Assembly (NCBI GenBank): GCA_035362335.1
Contig: DAOSDL010000002.1
Coordinates: 196,993-260,992, forward strand
Reading direction: 5' to 3'
Source of the DNA: JAOSJT01 sp035362335
Lineage (GTDB): Bacteria > Bacteroidota > Ignavibacteria > SZUA-365
Length of the DNA: 64,000 nt
Every line of letters begins with the position of its first letter. Within the stretch, counting starts at the first letter, position 1. Positions 35,160 to 44,160 of this stretch are shown here, piece after piece. Position numbers and translations under genes: made by a program. Under the pieces are notes generated by a model. It was not told the origin of the DNA and did not search any database. It saw nothing but the letters and a program-made list of their open reading frames with translations.

Positions 35160-37085
35160 ATGTACGATTTCAGATTCAAACCCTTCGAGGAGATGACGCC
35201 GGAGGACTACGCCACGGTCGGATTCATGTCCGGTCTGGAAGTGCACCAGCAACTCCTCACCACCAGCAAACTGTTTTGTCGCTGCCCGGCCGGAAAGTAC
35301 AGCACCGAATACCACGCGGAGATTCTCCGTCACATGCGCCCGACGCTGTCCGAATTGGGCGAGTACGACGGAACGGCGCTCATGGAATTCAAGACGCGCA
35401 AGGAGATCATTTACCGCGTCAACCGGGAGACGGTGTGCACCTACGAAATGGACGACACCCCGCCCTTCATGGTCGATCCCGAAGCGCTGGACATCGCCCT
35501 GGAAATTTCCATGCTCGCCGGCCTTTCGCTTGTGGACGAATTGCATATCGCGCGCAAGCAGTACCTCGACGGCAGCATCCCCACCGGCTTCCAGCGCACC
35601 GCCATCTGCGGCGTGCACGGGTCGGTGCCGTACAAGGATCGTCGCATCGAAATCATACAACTCGGTCTGGAAGAGGATTCCTGCCGCGAAATCAGCGACG
35701 CGGGGCATCGCCGCACCTACAACACCGATCGCCTGGGCATGCCGCTCATCGAATTGGTGACGGGGCCCGACATGCGCACTCCGAACGAGGTTGCCGATGT
35801 GGCGCAGATCCTCCGCAAAATGATGCGCACCACCGGACGCGTACGTCGCGGCATCGGTGCCACGCGCGCCGACACCAACGTCAGCGTCTCCGGCGGCACG
35901 CGTATCGAAATCAAGGGCGTCCCGAAAATCTGGCTCATGCCGCTGCTCACCTACAACGAAGCGCAGCGCCAGTGGAATCTGCTCCGCTTGCGCGAGGAAC
36001 TCAAGCGCCGCGGCATCACCCCTGAAACGTTCACGCATGAAACGGCCGACATCACGCGCATTCTCCGCCGCACGCGCTTCACGCCCATTCAGAACGCTGT
36101 GCGCCAGGGACACGTGGTGGGCGCCGTGAAGCTGCCCGGCTGGGCCGAACTCCTTCGCTGGGAAACACAGGACGGCACGCGCTTCGCCCGCGAAATCGCG
36201 GATCGCGTGCGCGTCATCGCCTGCCTCACCGTGTTGCCGAACATCATTCACTCCGACAGTCCGGGCGAAACCCTCTCCGGCGCGGAGTGGAAGGAAAGCA
36301 AGGCCGCGCTGGGCGTGACCGGCGACGACGCACTGGTCATCGTCTGGGGCGATGCCAAAGATGTGGATACCGCCGTAAAGGAAATCGCCATTCGCGCGAA
36401 GGAAGTCACCATCGGCATCCCCTCCGAAACCCGTCAGGCACTGCGCGACGGCACAACGGGCTTCGAACGCATCCTCCCCGGCCCGCAACGCATGTATCCC
36501 GACACCGATCTTCCGCCGCTGCGCATCACTCCCGAACGCATCGAGCGCCTGAAGCTGCGCATGCCCGTGCAGTACTGGGATCGCATCCGGCAATTTCACG
36601 ATGACGGTCTGCCCGGCGACGCGGTGGACGGCCTCGCCTTCTCGCCTCTCGCCGCGTTGTATGAGTACGCGCGCAAGGACTGCGGCTTCACGCAGGTACA
36701 AGCCGCCGTGGCGCTGTGGCGCATTCCGCGCCGTCTGCGCCGCAAAGGCATTGACTACACCCGCTACAATCTGGACACACTGCGCGCGCTTTTCGCCGCC
36801 ATACACGACGGCCGCATGACCTTCGACGGCATCGGTCAGGCGCTGCGCCTCGTGGCCGAAGGCCGCTGGTCGCCCGAAGCGATACAGCCTCGACTGAAGC
36901 GCGGCGACCTCGCGCCGTTCATCACCCGCGCGCGCGAAGAGGTGCTGGCGGGCAGCATTCACGATATCACGCAACTGCGCACCCTGACGCTGGACCGCGT
37001 CATGGATGCCGTACGCGGACGCATTCCCGGCGCGGACGTCGCTGCCGAGGTGGACGCCGTTTTCGCACAGGAGGTTCAGGCATGA
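35160..37085 (+). CDS. gatE: Archaeal-type Glu-tRNA(Gln) amidotransferase subunit E
   Basis: 641 residues. With GatD it converts Glu-tRNA(Gln) to Gln-tRNA(Gln); GatE phosphorylates the glutamyl group and transamidates it. The cradle domain has GLEVHQQLLTTSKLFCRC, EMDDTPPF, LDGSIPTGFQRTAICGVHG and IQLGLEEDSCRE. The AspRS-like insertion unique to GatE (about residues 290-460) is present, with GTTGFERILPGPQRMYPDTDLPPLRI, here shortened to LPGPQRMYPDTDLPP. That insertion is absent from bacterial GatB, so this is not GatB. A helical tail domain follows. It overlaps gatD by 4 nt. GatDE was described as an archaeal enzyme, so its presence in a genome with T9SS and Bat genes is odd and suggests transfer. 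Base composition matches the neighbours, so any transfer is old. Confidence 0.94.
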   Translation: MYDFRFKPFEEMTPEDYATVGFMSGLEVHQQLLTTSKLFCRCPAGKYSTEYHAEILRHMRPTLSELGEYDGTALMEFKTRKEIIYRVNRETVCTYEMDDTPPFMVDPEALDIALEISMLAGLSLVDELHIARKQYLDGSIPTGFQRTAICGVHGSVPYKDRRIEIIQLGLEEDSCREISDAGHRRTYNTDRLGMPLIELVTGPDMRTPNEVADVAQILRKMMRTTGRVRRGIGATRADTNVSVSGGTRIEIKGVPKIWLMPLLTYNEAQRQWNLLRLREELKRRGITPETFTHETADITRILRRTRFTPIQNAVRQGHVVGAVKLPGWAELLRWETQDGTRFAREIADRVRVIACLTVLPNIIHSDSPGETLSGAEWKESKAALGVTGDDALVIVWGDAKDVDTAVKEIAIRAKEVTIGIPSETRQALRDGTTGFERILPGPQRMYPDTDLPPLRITPERIERLKLRMPVQYWDRIRQFHDDGLPGDAVDGLAFSPLAALYEYARKDCGFTQVQAAVALWRIPRRLRRKGIDYTRYNLDTLRALFAAIHDGRMTFDGIGQALRLVAEGRWSPEAIQPRLKRGDLAPFITRAREEVLAGSIHDITQLRTLTLDRVMDAVRGRIPGADVAAEVDAVFAQEVQA

Positions 37086-38470
37086 GCGACAAGGACACCT
37101 ACAAAGGCTATAAAGGCGCCGCGCTCGAAGCGCTGAAGCAATTCAACGTGCGCGTGTGGAGCGATGCGCGCCTGAGCACGGCCGACGACTCCTTCGAAGG
37201 CATCATTCTCCCCCGCTCCGAAACGGCCGACGGCGATCACATTGTCATCAAGATGAAAACCGGCTACAACATCGGCTTACGCGCCGACCGCATCGTGGCC
37301 GGCGAGGAATTGGGCTACAAGGAAGCGATTTACAAAATTCCCGAGAAGGCCTTCCCCTACGATCCGAAAAAGCCCCGCGTCTGCCTCTTCGGTACCGGCG
37401 GCACCATCGCCAGCCGCCTCGACTACCGCACCGGCGCGGTGATCCCGGCCTTTACCCCGGGCGAACTCTACGGCTCCGTTCCCGAACTTGCCGATATCTG
37501 CAACCTCGAGACGGAAAAGCTCTTCGGCGTGTTCAGCGAGAATATGGGTCCCGAGCAGTACAAAATTCTCGCCGAGCGTATCGGACAGGAAATCGAACGC
37601 GGCGTGCGCGGCATTGTCATCGGTCACGGCACCGACACCATGCACCACACCTCGGCCGCCCTGTCCTTCATGGTGCAGAATTCTCCCGTGCCCATCGTCA
37701 TGGTGGGCTCGCAGCGCTCGAGCGACCGTCCGTCGTCCGACGCCGCCCTCAATCTCATCCACAGCACCAAAACCGCCGCCGATTGTGACATCGCCGAAGT
37801 GATGGTGTGCATGTTCGGTCCGACGTCCGACGACTACGGCCTGCTGCATTGCGGCACGCGCGTGCGCAAAATGCACTCCTCCTACCGCTCCACCTTCCGC
37901 ACCATTGGCGACATCCCCCTTGCCATGGTGAACCGCGAGGGCTTCACCTATCTGCGCGAGGATTACAACCGCCGCCGCCAGGACAAGCACGTGACGGTGA
38001 CGCCGGTGTTCGACGATCGCGTGGGCATCGTGTACTATTACCCCAACATGAAGCCCGACATGATCGACTCGATGGTCGAAGGCGGCTATCGCGGCATCAT
38101 CATCGCGGGCACGGGTCTCGGCCACGTGAACAAACCGCTGTACCCCGCGCTCAAGCGCGCACAGGATGCCGGTGTGGCCGTGTACATGACGGTGCAAACC
38201 CTCTGGGGCTACGTGCAGATGTACGTGTATGAAACCGGACGTGAAATGATGGAATTGGGTGTGATTCCCCTCGAGAACATGCTCCCCGAAGCTGCCTACA
38301 TCAAGCTGGGTTGGGCGTTGGGCCAGACCGAGGATCCCGCGCGCGTCAAGGAAATCATGCTCACGCCGGTCAATCGCGAAATCACTCCGCGCGAACCCTA
38401 CAACGGCTATCTGATTTTCCAGGGTGGCATTCCCGAGGTGGACGAATTCGTGAGTGAAATCCGCCGCTGA
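37082..38470 (+). CDS. gatD: Archaeal-type Glu-tRNA(Gln) amidotransferase subunit D
   Basis: 462 residues. GatD is the glutaminase of GatDE and is related to type I L-asparaginase. An N-terminal beta-barrel (about 20-95, FEGIILPRSE, KMKTGYNIGL) precedes the asparaginase-like domain, which separates it from plain asparaginase. The catalytic set is complete: Thr105 (GTGGTIAS), Thr184 and Asp185 (GHGTDT), Lys263 (VRKMHSSYR). TDTMHHTSAALSFM and GYVQMYVYETGR are typical GatD segments. ATGA overlap with gatE indicates coupled synthesis of the complex. A strong hairpin terminator follows at 38494. Confidence 0.95.
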   Translation: MSDKDTYKGYKGAALEALKQFNVRVWSDARLSTADDSFEGIILPRSETADGDHIVIKMKTGYNIGLRADRIVAGEELGYKEAIYKIPEKAFPYDPKKPRVCLFGTGGTIASRLDYRTGAVIPAFTPGELYGSVPELADICNLETEKLFGVFSENMGPEQYKILAERIGQEIERGVRGIVIGHGTDTMHHTSAALSFMVQNSPVPIVMVGSQRSSDRPSSDAALNLIHSTKTAADCDIAEVMVCMFGPTSDDYGLLHCGTRVRKMHSSYRSTFRTIGDIPLAMVNREGFTYLREDYNRRRQDKHVTVTPVFDDRVGIVYYYPNMKPDMIDSMVEGGYRGIIIAGTGLGHVNKPLYPALKRAQDAGVAVYMTVQTLWGYVQMYVYETGREMMELGVIPLENMLPEAAYIKLGWALGQTEDPARVKEIMLTPVNREITPREPYNGYLIFQGGIPEVDEFVSEIRR

Positions 38471-38493
38471 TACTCCGTTTCTTATCGCATTGC

Positions 38494-38524
38494 ACGGAGG
38501 GATGGGCGCTGCCCATCCCTCCGT
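38494..38524. terminator. Bidirectional hairpin terminator after gatD
   Basis: A perfect 14-bp stem (ACGGAGGGATGGGC and its complement) with a GCT loop lies between the convergent ends of gatD (38470) and the FMN reductase gene (38555). On the plus strand it is followed by CGTTTC. Confidence 0.85.
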
Positions 38525-38554
38525 CGTTTCACGCCAAACGTGAATCGAACGCTG

Positions 38555-39154
38555 CTAGACTTCTGCCGTCCATGGCGCCGCATCCTGGCGCACCATGGCC
38601 TCCAGCGTGTGTTTCGGGCACACATAATCCTTGAGAAAATGGTGCAACGAGGCGGCGAGCCCGCGCAGCGCCTTTTCCACTCCGGCATCCACCACGCGCC
38701 CCTCGGCATCGAACACTGCCTTCACACCCGCCACCGACACCGCTCCGGGAATGACTATGGCCCCCGTGTGCGCGCACACACTGCGCAACTGCTCGATGGT
38801 TTTGATCGCACCGATGCGGCCCGAGGCCACACCGAGCAAGGCCAGTGGTTTGCCAGCGAGTGCCGAGGGAAAACCGAGATTCTCGATGATCAGTTTTGTC
38901 ATCGCGCTGAAACCGCCGTGATACTCCGGACTGGCCAGTACCACACCCGAAGAATCGCGCACGGCCTCCTTGAGGCGTCGCGCATCGTCGGTTTCGGGAT
39001 GCCCGGGAAAATTCAGCGTCAGTTCACGCGCATCGAAGTACACTGTGGGTGCACCCAAAGCGTGCAACTCCTCGCGCACCACGGCCAGGGAACGCGCGGT
39101 GTAGTTATCGGGCCGGCTGGTGCCGGAAATGCAGACGATGGGCTTGATCGACAT
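38555..39154 (-). CDS. NAD(P)H-dependent FMN reductase family flavoprotein
   Basis: 199 residues. The flavodoxin-like fold starts VCISGTSRPDNYTARSL, matching the phosphate-binding GSxRxxSxt loop of FMN reductases, and continues with LASPEYHGGFSAMTKLIIENL, the SPEYxGG FMN-ring motif. GGAG lies 5 nt before the ATG. It probably reduces FMN or quinones/azo compounds with NAD(P)H; the natural acceptor cannot be told. It stands alone, ending against the gatD terminator. Confidence 0.9.
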   Translation of the reverse strand: MSIKPIVCISGTSRPDNYTARSLAVVREELHALGAPTVYFDARELTLNFPGHPETDDARRLKEAVRDSSGVVLASPEYHGGFSAMTKLIIENLGFPSALAGKPLALLGVASGRIGAIKTIEQLRSVCAHTGAIVIPGAVSVAGVKAVFDAEGRVVDAGVEKALRGLAASLHHFLKDYVCPKHTLEAMVRQDAAPWTAEV

Positions 39155-39286
39155 CGGTACTCCGCTACTGTGAGAAACGAACTCTTGGGTAACACGTGGG
39201 CATACGGGAGAAATTCCCCATCGCGCACGGTACTCGCCACGTCCGCTTCCGGCAACGGGCAGCGCCGCCTCCTATGCCGATACGCC

Positions 39287-40018
39287 CTACTTGCCTTCGA
39301 CGACCTTTCCCTTGTCGTACATCGTGCGCGAGCGTACGCTGCCGTCCTCGTTCCACTCCATGGAGAGGCCGTGGCGCTGGCCCTGCTCGTAGCGGAACTC
39401 CGCGCGCCGCGCGCCGCTCTCGAACCAATCCCGTCGCGTGCCATGCACGCGGCCGTTCACATGCGGTATTTCGGTGTGCTTGGTCCCGTTTTCGAACCAG
39501 CGCGTGGCGTTGCCATGCACCACGCCTTTGGAGAAGTGTATTTCGGATTTCTTTTTCCCATTCAAAAACCACTCGCTCTGCACGCCGTTCTCGCGTCCGT
39601 TCTCGTAGGTCACTTCACTGCGCAACGTGCCGTTCGGATGCCAGACGCGCTCCCTGCCATGAGGCAAGCCGTTGCGGTATGGCGTTTCGAACTCCTTCAC
39701 TCCGTTTTCGTACCAGCCGGTCACCGTTCCTTCGATGCGTCCGGCACGGTACGGCGTCGACGACATCAGCGCGCCTCCGCGGTAGTACGTGCGCGCCGTA
39801 TCCACCACCTGCCCGGCACGGAAGGTCATCACAGAATAAAACACTGCGGAGTCCGCATCCTGCACCGGCTGCATATCCTTGTTGAACAGAAGGGTCCACT
39901 TTCCCTCGCGTTCGCCGGAGGCGTTGCTGCGATTGGGCGACGACGGAATTTGCGCTGCCGCGGTACCGAGGCAGAGCAGGCACAGGACAACAACACGAAG
40001 CGTACGCATGCTTTTCAT
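39287..40018 (-). CDS. Exported MORN-like (YwqK-type) repeat protein
   Basis: 243 residues. MKSMRTLRVVVLCLLCLG... is a signal peptide ending TAAAQ; the second Met (40009) is an alternative start. Seven or so repeats of the form WYENGxKExETPYRNGxxHG follow (RVWHPNGTLRSEVTYENGRENG, shortened to WHPNGTLRSEVTYENG; WFLNGKKKSEIHFSKGVVHG; WFESGARRAEFRYEQG). Such repeats are annotated as MORN-variant or YwqK antitoxin-like, but no toxin gene is adjacent, so a toxin-antitoxin role is doubtful. Periplasmic or surface location is expected; function unknown. Confidence 0.8.
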   Translation of the reverse strand: MKSMRTLRVVVLCLLCLGTAAAQIPSSPNRSNASGEREGKWTLLFNKDMQPVQDADSAVFYSVMTFRAGQVVDTARTYYRGGALMSSTPYRAGRIEGTVTGWYENGVKEFETPYRNGLPHGRERVWHPNGTLRSEVTYENGRENGVQSEWFLNGKKKSEIHFSKGVVHGNATRWFENGTKHTEIPHVNGRVHGTRRDWFESGARRAEFRYEQGQRHGLSMEWNEDGSVRSRTMYDKGKVVEGK

Positions 40019-40154
40019 CTTTCGTGAAACATGAAGCGCGCGATCGCTGCCGCCTGCTTCAATGTACTGGTGGAGCGAAACTGCGCGTCATCCAATATGG
40101 GAAAATCTCCGTTGCGCCGGGAGCCATTCGGCTTGCCCCTCGGGTGTATCAAAC

Positions 40155-40187
40155 GCGAAACGCCGGGGGAGGAACCCGGCGTTTCGC
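40155..40187 (-). terminator. Rho-independent terminator after rpsA
   Basis: A 13-bp perfect stem (GCGAAACGCCGGG and its complement) with a 7-nt loop, starting 20 nt after the rpsA stop. On the minus strand it is followed by GTTTGAT. Confidence 0.8.
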
Positions 40188-40206
40188 AATGGACTCAGTG
40201 ATAATC

Positions 40207-41976
40207 TCAGAGTTCGTCGAAGTTCAATTCTTCGGGACGAATTTCCAGACTCTCGGCGGCGGGAGCGTTCATCAGGCCGTGCGAAGCCAGATAGGCGTCC
40301 ACCACTTCCTGATCCTTGCCCTTGAAGTATTCGACCACGGAGCACACGATTTTCTTGTTCTCCTTGTCGAACTCGATCACGCGCAGCGGAAGACTATCTC
40401 CTTCGCGGAAGCTCTCGGGGATGTTCTTCACCTGCTTGGTGGCGAGCTGCGAGGAAGGCACGAAGCCGTCCACACTCGCGGGCAATTCCACGATCACGCC
40501 CTTTTCGATCAGGCGCACAATCTTGCCCTCGGTGTCCACGCCCACCGCGTACATGCTGGCGAACTGTTCCCAGGGATTTTCCTGCACCTGCTTGTGGCCC
40601 AGGGAAATGCGGCGCTGGTCGGTGTCGATGCCGAGAATGACGACGTCGATGCGGTCGCCCTTCTTGACGATTTCTCCCGGGTGGCGGATTTTCTTGGTCC
40701 ATGACAGATCGGAGATGTGCACGAGACCGTCAACACCCGGCTCGAGTTCCACGAACACGCCGAAGTTGGTGAGGTTGCGCACGGTGCCGGTATGCTGCGA
40801 GCCCACCGGATATTTGGCGATGAGGTTGGACCAGGGATCCGGCTCGAGCTGCTTCATGCCGAGCGAGATCTTCTTGTCCTGCACGTCGAGATTCAGGATC
40901 ACGGCATCCACCATCTGGCCCATGGCCACAACCTGTGACGGATGCTTGATGTGCTGCGTCCAGCTCATCTCGGAAATGTGAATGAGGCCCTCGATGCCCT
41001 TCTCGATCTCGATGAATGCACCGTAATCGGCCAACGACACAACCTTGCCGCGCACCTTCGTGCCGGAAGGATATTTCTGGTCGATGTTTTCCCAGGGATG
41101 CGGCTGCAATTGCTTCATGCCGAGCGAAATGCGGCGCTTCTCCTCGTCGAAGTCCAGCACCACGACGTTGACCGTCTGGTCGAGCTTGACGATTTCCGTG
41201 GGATGATTGACACGGCCCCACGAGAGGTCGGTGATGTGCACGAGGCCGTCAACGCCACCGAGGTCGATGAACACACCGAAGTCGGCGATGGCTTTGACAA
41301 TACCTTCGAGGATCTGACCCTTCTCGAGACTGTCGAGAATGGCCTTGCGCTGGCCGGCGATTTGCTCCTCGATAATGGCCTTGCGGCTGACGACGATGTT
41401 CTCGGCGGGCTGGTTGATTTTTACCACGCGCACGTCGAGGGAACGGCCAAGATAGGCATCGAAATCGCGCACGGGACGGATGTCGATCTGCGAACCGGGG
41501 AGGAAAGCATCCACACCCAGCAGATCCATGACAATACCACCCTTGATGCGGCGGATGCAGCGACCCTGCAGAATTTCCTCGTTGTCGAAAGCTCGTTGAA
41601 TGCGTTCCCAGATACGCACGAAGTCGGCACGTTTGCGCGAGAGCGTGATGTTGCCATCCTTGTTCTCGACGGACTCGAGGAACACTTCCACCTCATCACC
41701 AACGCTCAGTTCGGAGGCATTGGAAAATTCGTCGATGTCGACGATGCCTTCCGACTTGAAGCCGATATCGATCGTGACGTAATCCTTGGTCATCAGCACG
41801 ATCTTGCCGGTGATGATTTCTCCCTGCTTGAGAGTGTTCAGCGTCGTCTCGTACATGGCTTTGAGCTGATCGAATTCCACGGTGCCGTATTCCTTTTTCT
41901 CGATCACGGTACCGACGGTCTTGACGATCGTGCTGTCCTGCGCGACTGCTGCGTTCGGGGTTGTTTCTTCGGACAT
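40207..41976 (-). CDS. rpsA: 30S ribosomal protein S1
   Basis: 589 residues from MSEETTPNAAV, with AGGAGA 5 nt upstream. Six S1 (OB-fold) RNA-binding repeats are visible, starting near QGEIITGKIVLMTKDYV, RCIRRIKGGIVMDLLGVDAFLP, EGIVKAIADFGVFIDLGGVDGL, GKVVSLADYGAFIEIEKGIEGL, GTVRNLTNFGVFVELEPGVDGL and GKIVRLIEKGVIVELPASVDGF (about 60 to 540). Central repeats carry the DLSWG/EMSWT motif. S1 helps mRNA binding on the 30S subunit. A hairpin terminator follows. It is the last gene of cmk-ispH-rpsA, a cluster order conserved in many bacteria. Confidence 0.97.
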   Translation of the reverse strand: MSEETTPNAAVAQDSTIVKTVGTVIEKKEYGTVEFDQLKAMYETTLNTLKQGEIITGKIVLMTKDYVTIDIGFKSEGIVDIDEFSNASELSVGDEVEVFLESVENKDGNITLSRKRADFVRIWERIQRAFDNEEILQGRCIRRIKGGIVMDLLGVDAFLPGSQIDIRPVRDFDAYLGRSLDVRVVKINQPAENIVVSRKAIIEEQIAGQRKAILDSLEKGQILEGIVKAIADFGVFIDLGGVDGLVHITDLSWGRVNHPTEIVKLDQTVNVVVLDFDEEKRRISLGMKQLQPHPWENIDQKYPSGTKVRGKVVSLADYGAFIEIEKGIEGLIHISEMSWTQHIKHPSQVVAMGQMVDAVILNLDVQDKKISLGMKQLEPDPWSNLIAKYPVGSQHTGTVRNLTNFGVFVELEPGVDGLVHISDLSWTKKIRHPGEIVKKGDRIDVVILGIDTDQRRISLGHKQVQENPWEQFASMYAVGVDTEGKIVRLIEKGVIVELPASVDGFVPSSQLATKQVKNIPESFREGDSLPLRVIEFDKENKKIVCSVVEYFKGKDQEVVDAYLASHGLMNAPAAESLEIRPEELNFDEL

Positions 41977-42057
41977 GAAGTCTCCTGTGTTGAACATCTC
42001 TTCGCGACAGCGATCGCACAGTGCCACCACGCCTGCGCCCGCCGCCTGAAGCGTTGA

Positions 42058-43005
42058 TTATTCGATTGGTGATTGAATGGTGGTTTTGGTGGTGGCCTCG
42101 GTGGTAACCTGTTCCATGGTGGAAGCGGCATGCGCCTCCACCCATTCCTTGACCTCGCGCATCAGCCAATGCGGCGTACTCGTCGCCCCGCTGATGCCGA
42201 CGCTGCCGGCTCCGTCGAGCCAGCGCGGGTCGATGTCGTCGGTGTCTTCGATGAAGTGGGTGCGCGGATTCTCCTCGCGCGCGATATCGTAGAGCACCTT
42301 GCCATTGGAGCTTTTCTTGCCCGCCACGAACAGCATCACATCGTTGCGCGCGGAAAACTCCCGCAGTTTTTTCTCGCGTCCGGACACCTGCCCGCAAATC
42401 GTATCCTTGGCGTGGAAATCGGTGGCGATGTTTTCCATCGAATCCACCTGCAATTCCTTCACACGCTCCTGGAGATAAATGCGGATGTCCTGGAACACAT
42501 TCTTGTCCATGGTGGTCTGGGAAAACAGCACGGTGCGACGGCCGAGATCGACCACCCCGCGTGCCTCGTCCAGCGTTTTGATCACGATGCATTCGTCGTT
42601 GCACACGCCGCGCAGTCCGATGACCTCGGCGTGGTCGCGTTTACCGAAGATGATGACCTGCCAACCCTCGTCGTAGTACTTGCGCACACGCTCCTGCAGT
42701 TTGGTCACGATGGGGCAGGTGGCGTCGATGAGTTCTATGCCGCGGTTGCGCGCGGCGCGATAGGTGGAGGCCGGTTCGCCATGCGCGCGAATCAGTACCT
42801 TGGTGCCGTCGGGGAGCGATTCGAGTGTCGCATGGTCGATGGTGGCCATGCCGAGTGCATCGAGGCGCTCGATTTCTTTCGGGTTGTGTATAATGTCGCC
42901 CAGGGACACGAGCGTACTCCCCGACCGCAGTTCGGCTTCGGCGATATCGATGGTGCGTACCACGCCCCAGCAAAAACCGGCGGAGGGATCGATGGTAACC
43001 GTCAT
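42058..43005 (-). CDS. ispH: 4-hydroxy-3-methylbut-2-enyl diphosphate reductase
   Basis: 315 residues. Last enzyme of the MEP pathway; it reduces HMBPP to IPP and DMAPP using an iron-sulfur cluster. The three cluster Cys are in GFCWGVVRT (Cys12), DATCPIVTK and DTICGQVSGRE. LGDIIHNPKE and IRAHGEPASTY are substrate-binding segments. A non-conserved Thr/Glu-rich tail ends the protein. It overlaps cmk by 4 nt and lies 81 nt before rpsA. Confidence 0.96.
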   Translation of the reverse strand: MTVTIDPSAGFCWGVVRTIDIAEAELRSGSTLVSLGDIIHNPKEIERLDALGMATIDHATLESLPDGTKVLIRAHGEPASTYRAARNRGIELIDATCPIVTKLQERVRKYYDEGWQVIIFGKRDHAEVIGLRGVCNDECIVIKTLDEARGVVDLGRRTVLFSQTTMDKNVFQDIRIYLQERVKELQVDSMENIATDFHAKDTICGQVSGREKKLREFSARNDVMLFVAGKKSSNGKVLYDIAREENPRTHFIEDTDDIDPRWLDGAGSVGISGATSTPHWLMREVKEWVEAHAASTMEQVTTEATTKTTIQSPIE

Positions 43006-43718
43006 GAGAGTTGTCCTTTCTGGAATTGGTCGATTCTCTTTCGTACCAAACCCAGAATCATCGTGACTTGTTCATCGATGGTCGTATTCGTGGTCTCGAC
43101 TTCGATAGCATCGCGCGACTTGCGCAGTGGCGAATGCTCGCGTGTGGAGTCGTTCGCGTCGCGCTCCTCGATCTCGCGACGTATCGTGGCCTCATCGGCG
43201 GGAATGCCGAGTTGCTCGAGTTGCAAGCGGCGCCTGCGGGCGCGGGTTTCCACATCGGCGACGAGGAAAATCTTGCAGGGCGAATCCGGAAACACCACCG
43301 TACCGATGTCCCGTCCCTCCAGAATCGCTCCGTCACAATCCACTGCCGCCTCGCGCTGCAAATTCACCATGGCCTCGCGCACACAGGAAATCACGCTGAT
43401 ATCGCTGGCGGCGCGGGACATTTCCTGCGTACGTATGCGGTCCTCCACATTCACGCCGTTAAGCAAGGTGCGCTGATTGCCATCCACCCGCTCCAATCGA
43501 ATGCGCACATCCGGCAGCAAGGGACAAATCGTGGCAGGGGTGAATTCCCGCACGCCCCGATCGAGCGCGAACAGCGCCACGGCGCGGTACATCGCGCCTG
43601 TGTCGATGTAAAGGAAGCCCAATTCCCGCGCCAGGGCCTTGGCCGTGGTGGTTTTACCTGACCCGGCCGGTCCGTCGATGGCGATAATGAAGGGCGAATG
43701 TTTCGGCACAATCGTCAT
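43002..43718 (-). CDS. cmk: Cytidylate kinase
   Basis: 238 residues. It phosphorylates CMP and dCMP with ATP. P-loop GPAGSGKTT (16-24), FLYIDTGAMYRAVALFAL, SRAASDIS, LEGRDIGTVVFPD and the lid-region ERDANDSTREHSPL are characteristic. Just upstream on the minus strand TTGCTT-16-ATAATT could be its promoter, with the -10 close to the ATG. Confidence 0.96.
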   Translation of the reverse strand: MTIVPKHSPFIIAIDGPAGSGKTTTAKALARELGFLYIDTGAMYRAVALFALDRGVREFTPATICPLLPDVRIRLERVDGNQRTLLNGVNVEDRIRTQEMSRAASDISVISCVREAMVNLQREAAVDCDGAILEGRDIGTVVFPDSPCKIFLVADVETRARRRRLQLEQLGIPADEATIRREIEERDANDSTREHSPLRKSRDAIEVETTNTTIDEQVTMILGLVRKRIDQFQKGQLS

Positions 43719-44160
43719 AAGTAAGGAAAATTATTGAAGTTCCGGCAGGAAAGCAAGTGTTTCTTCTTTGCGGATGCGGATCACGCCCCGCCGTTCGCGC
43801 CAAGTCCCGCACCCGGCGTAGGCGCTGCTGAACAGACTCAACCAGAAGATCCGCCCCGGCGGAGCAGCGCCGGGCACGAGTCTTCGAGATGGTGCAAACT
43901 GCATATTGCCCGGAGTGGAACACCCCCGGTCCGCAAAGCCAGATTCGGGCCGAAGTCTTTCGCCCATCGTCGCGGGTGGCGGGATTTCGGCACGCTTCGC
44001 CGATTTCGCTGCTCGCCATGTTGTCATATTGCATCTTGACGTGAAAATGCCGAAATTCCCTCCTGTCGGATTACGGCAGTTTCTTGTCTGTTTTTCCACA
44101 TCCTTCAAACGCATCACACTCGAATCCAGCAGCCGCCCACACCTAGAAAGGAAGTCGCCT
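43719..44160. other. 442-bp divergent intergenic region
   Basis: This lies between divergent cmk (-) and the Omp28-like gene (+), so it should hold both promoters. I see a 7-bp hairpin (CCCGGCG at 43855-43861 and CGCCGGG at 43868-43874) and no convincing gene. A 128-codon minus-strand frame (43731-44117) has no recognisable features. Confidence 0.5.

Noticed and set aside
35073..36974. 633-codon minus-strand frame
   Set aside because: Antisense to gatE; no start signal and no recognisable domain.
35160..37085. GatB of a GatCAB complex
   Set aside because: The AspRS-like insertion with LPGPQRMYPDTD and the adjacent asparaginase-like gatD identify GatE.
37082..38470. Plain L-asparaginase
   Set aside because: The extra N-terminal barrel domain, length of 462 residues and 4-nt overlap with gatE identify GatD.
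39287..40018. Toxin-antitoxin pair
   Set aside because: The YwqK-like repeats resemble annotated antitoxins, but the protein has a signal peptide and no toxin gene is adjacent.
43731..44117. 128-codon minus-strand frame in the cmk/Omp28 gap
   Set aside because: No ribosome site, no recognisable feature, and it fills the region expected to hold two promoters.
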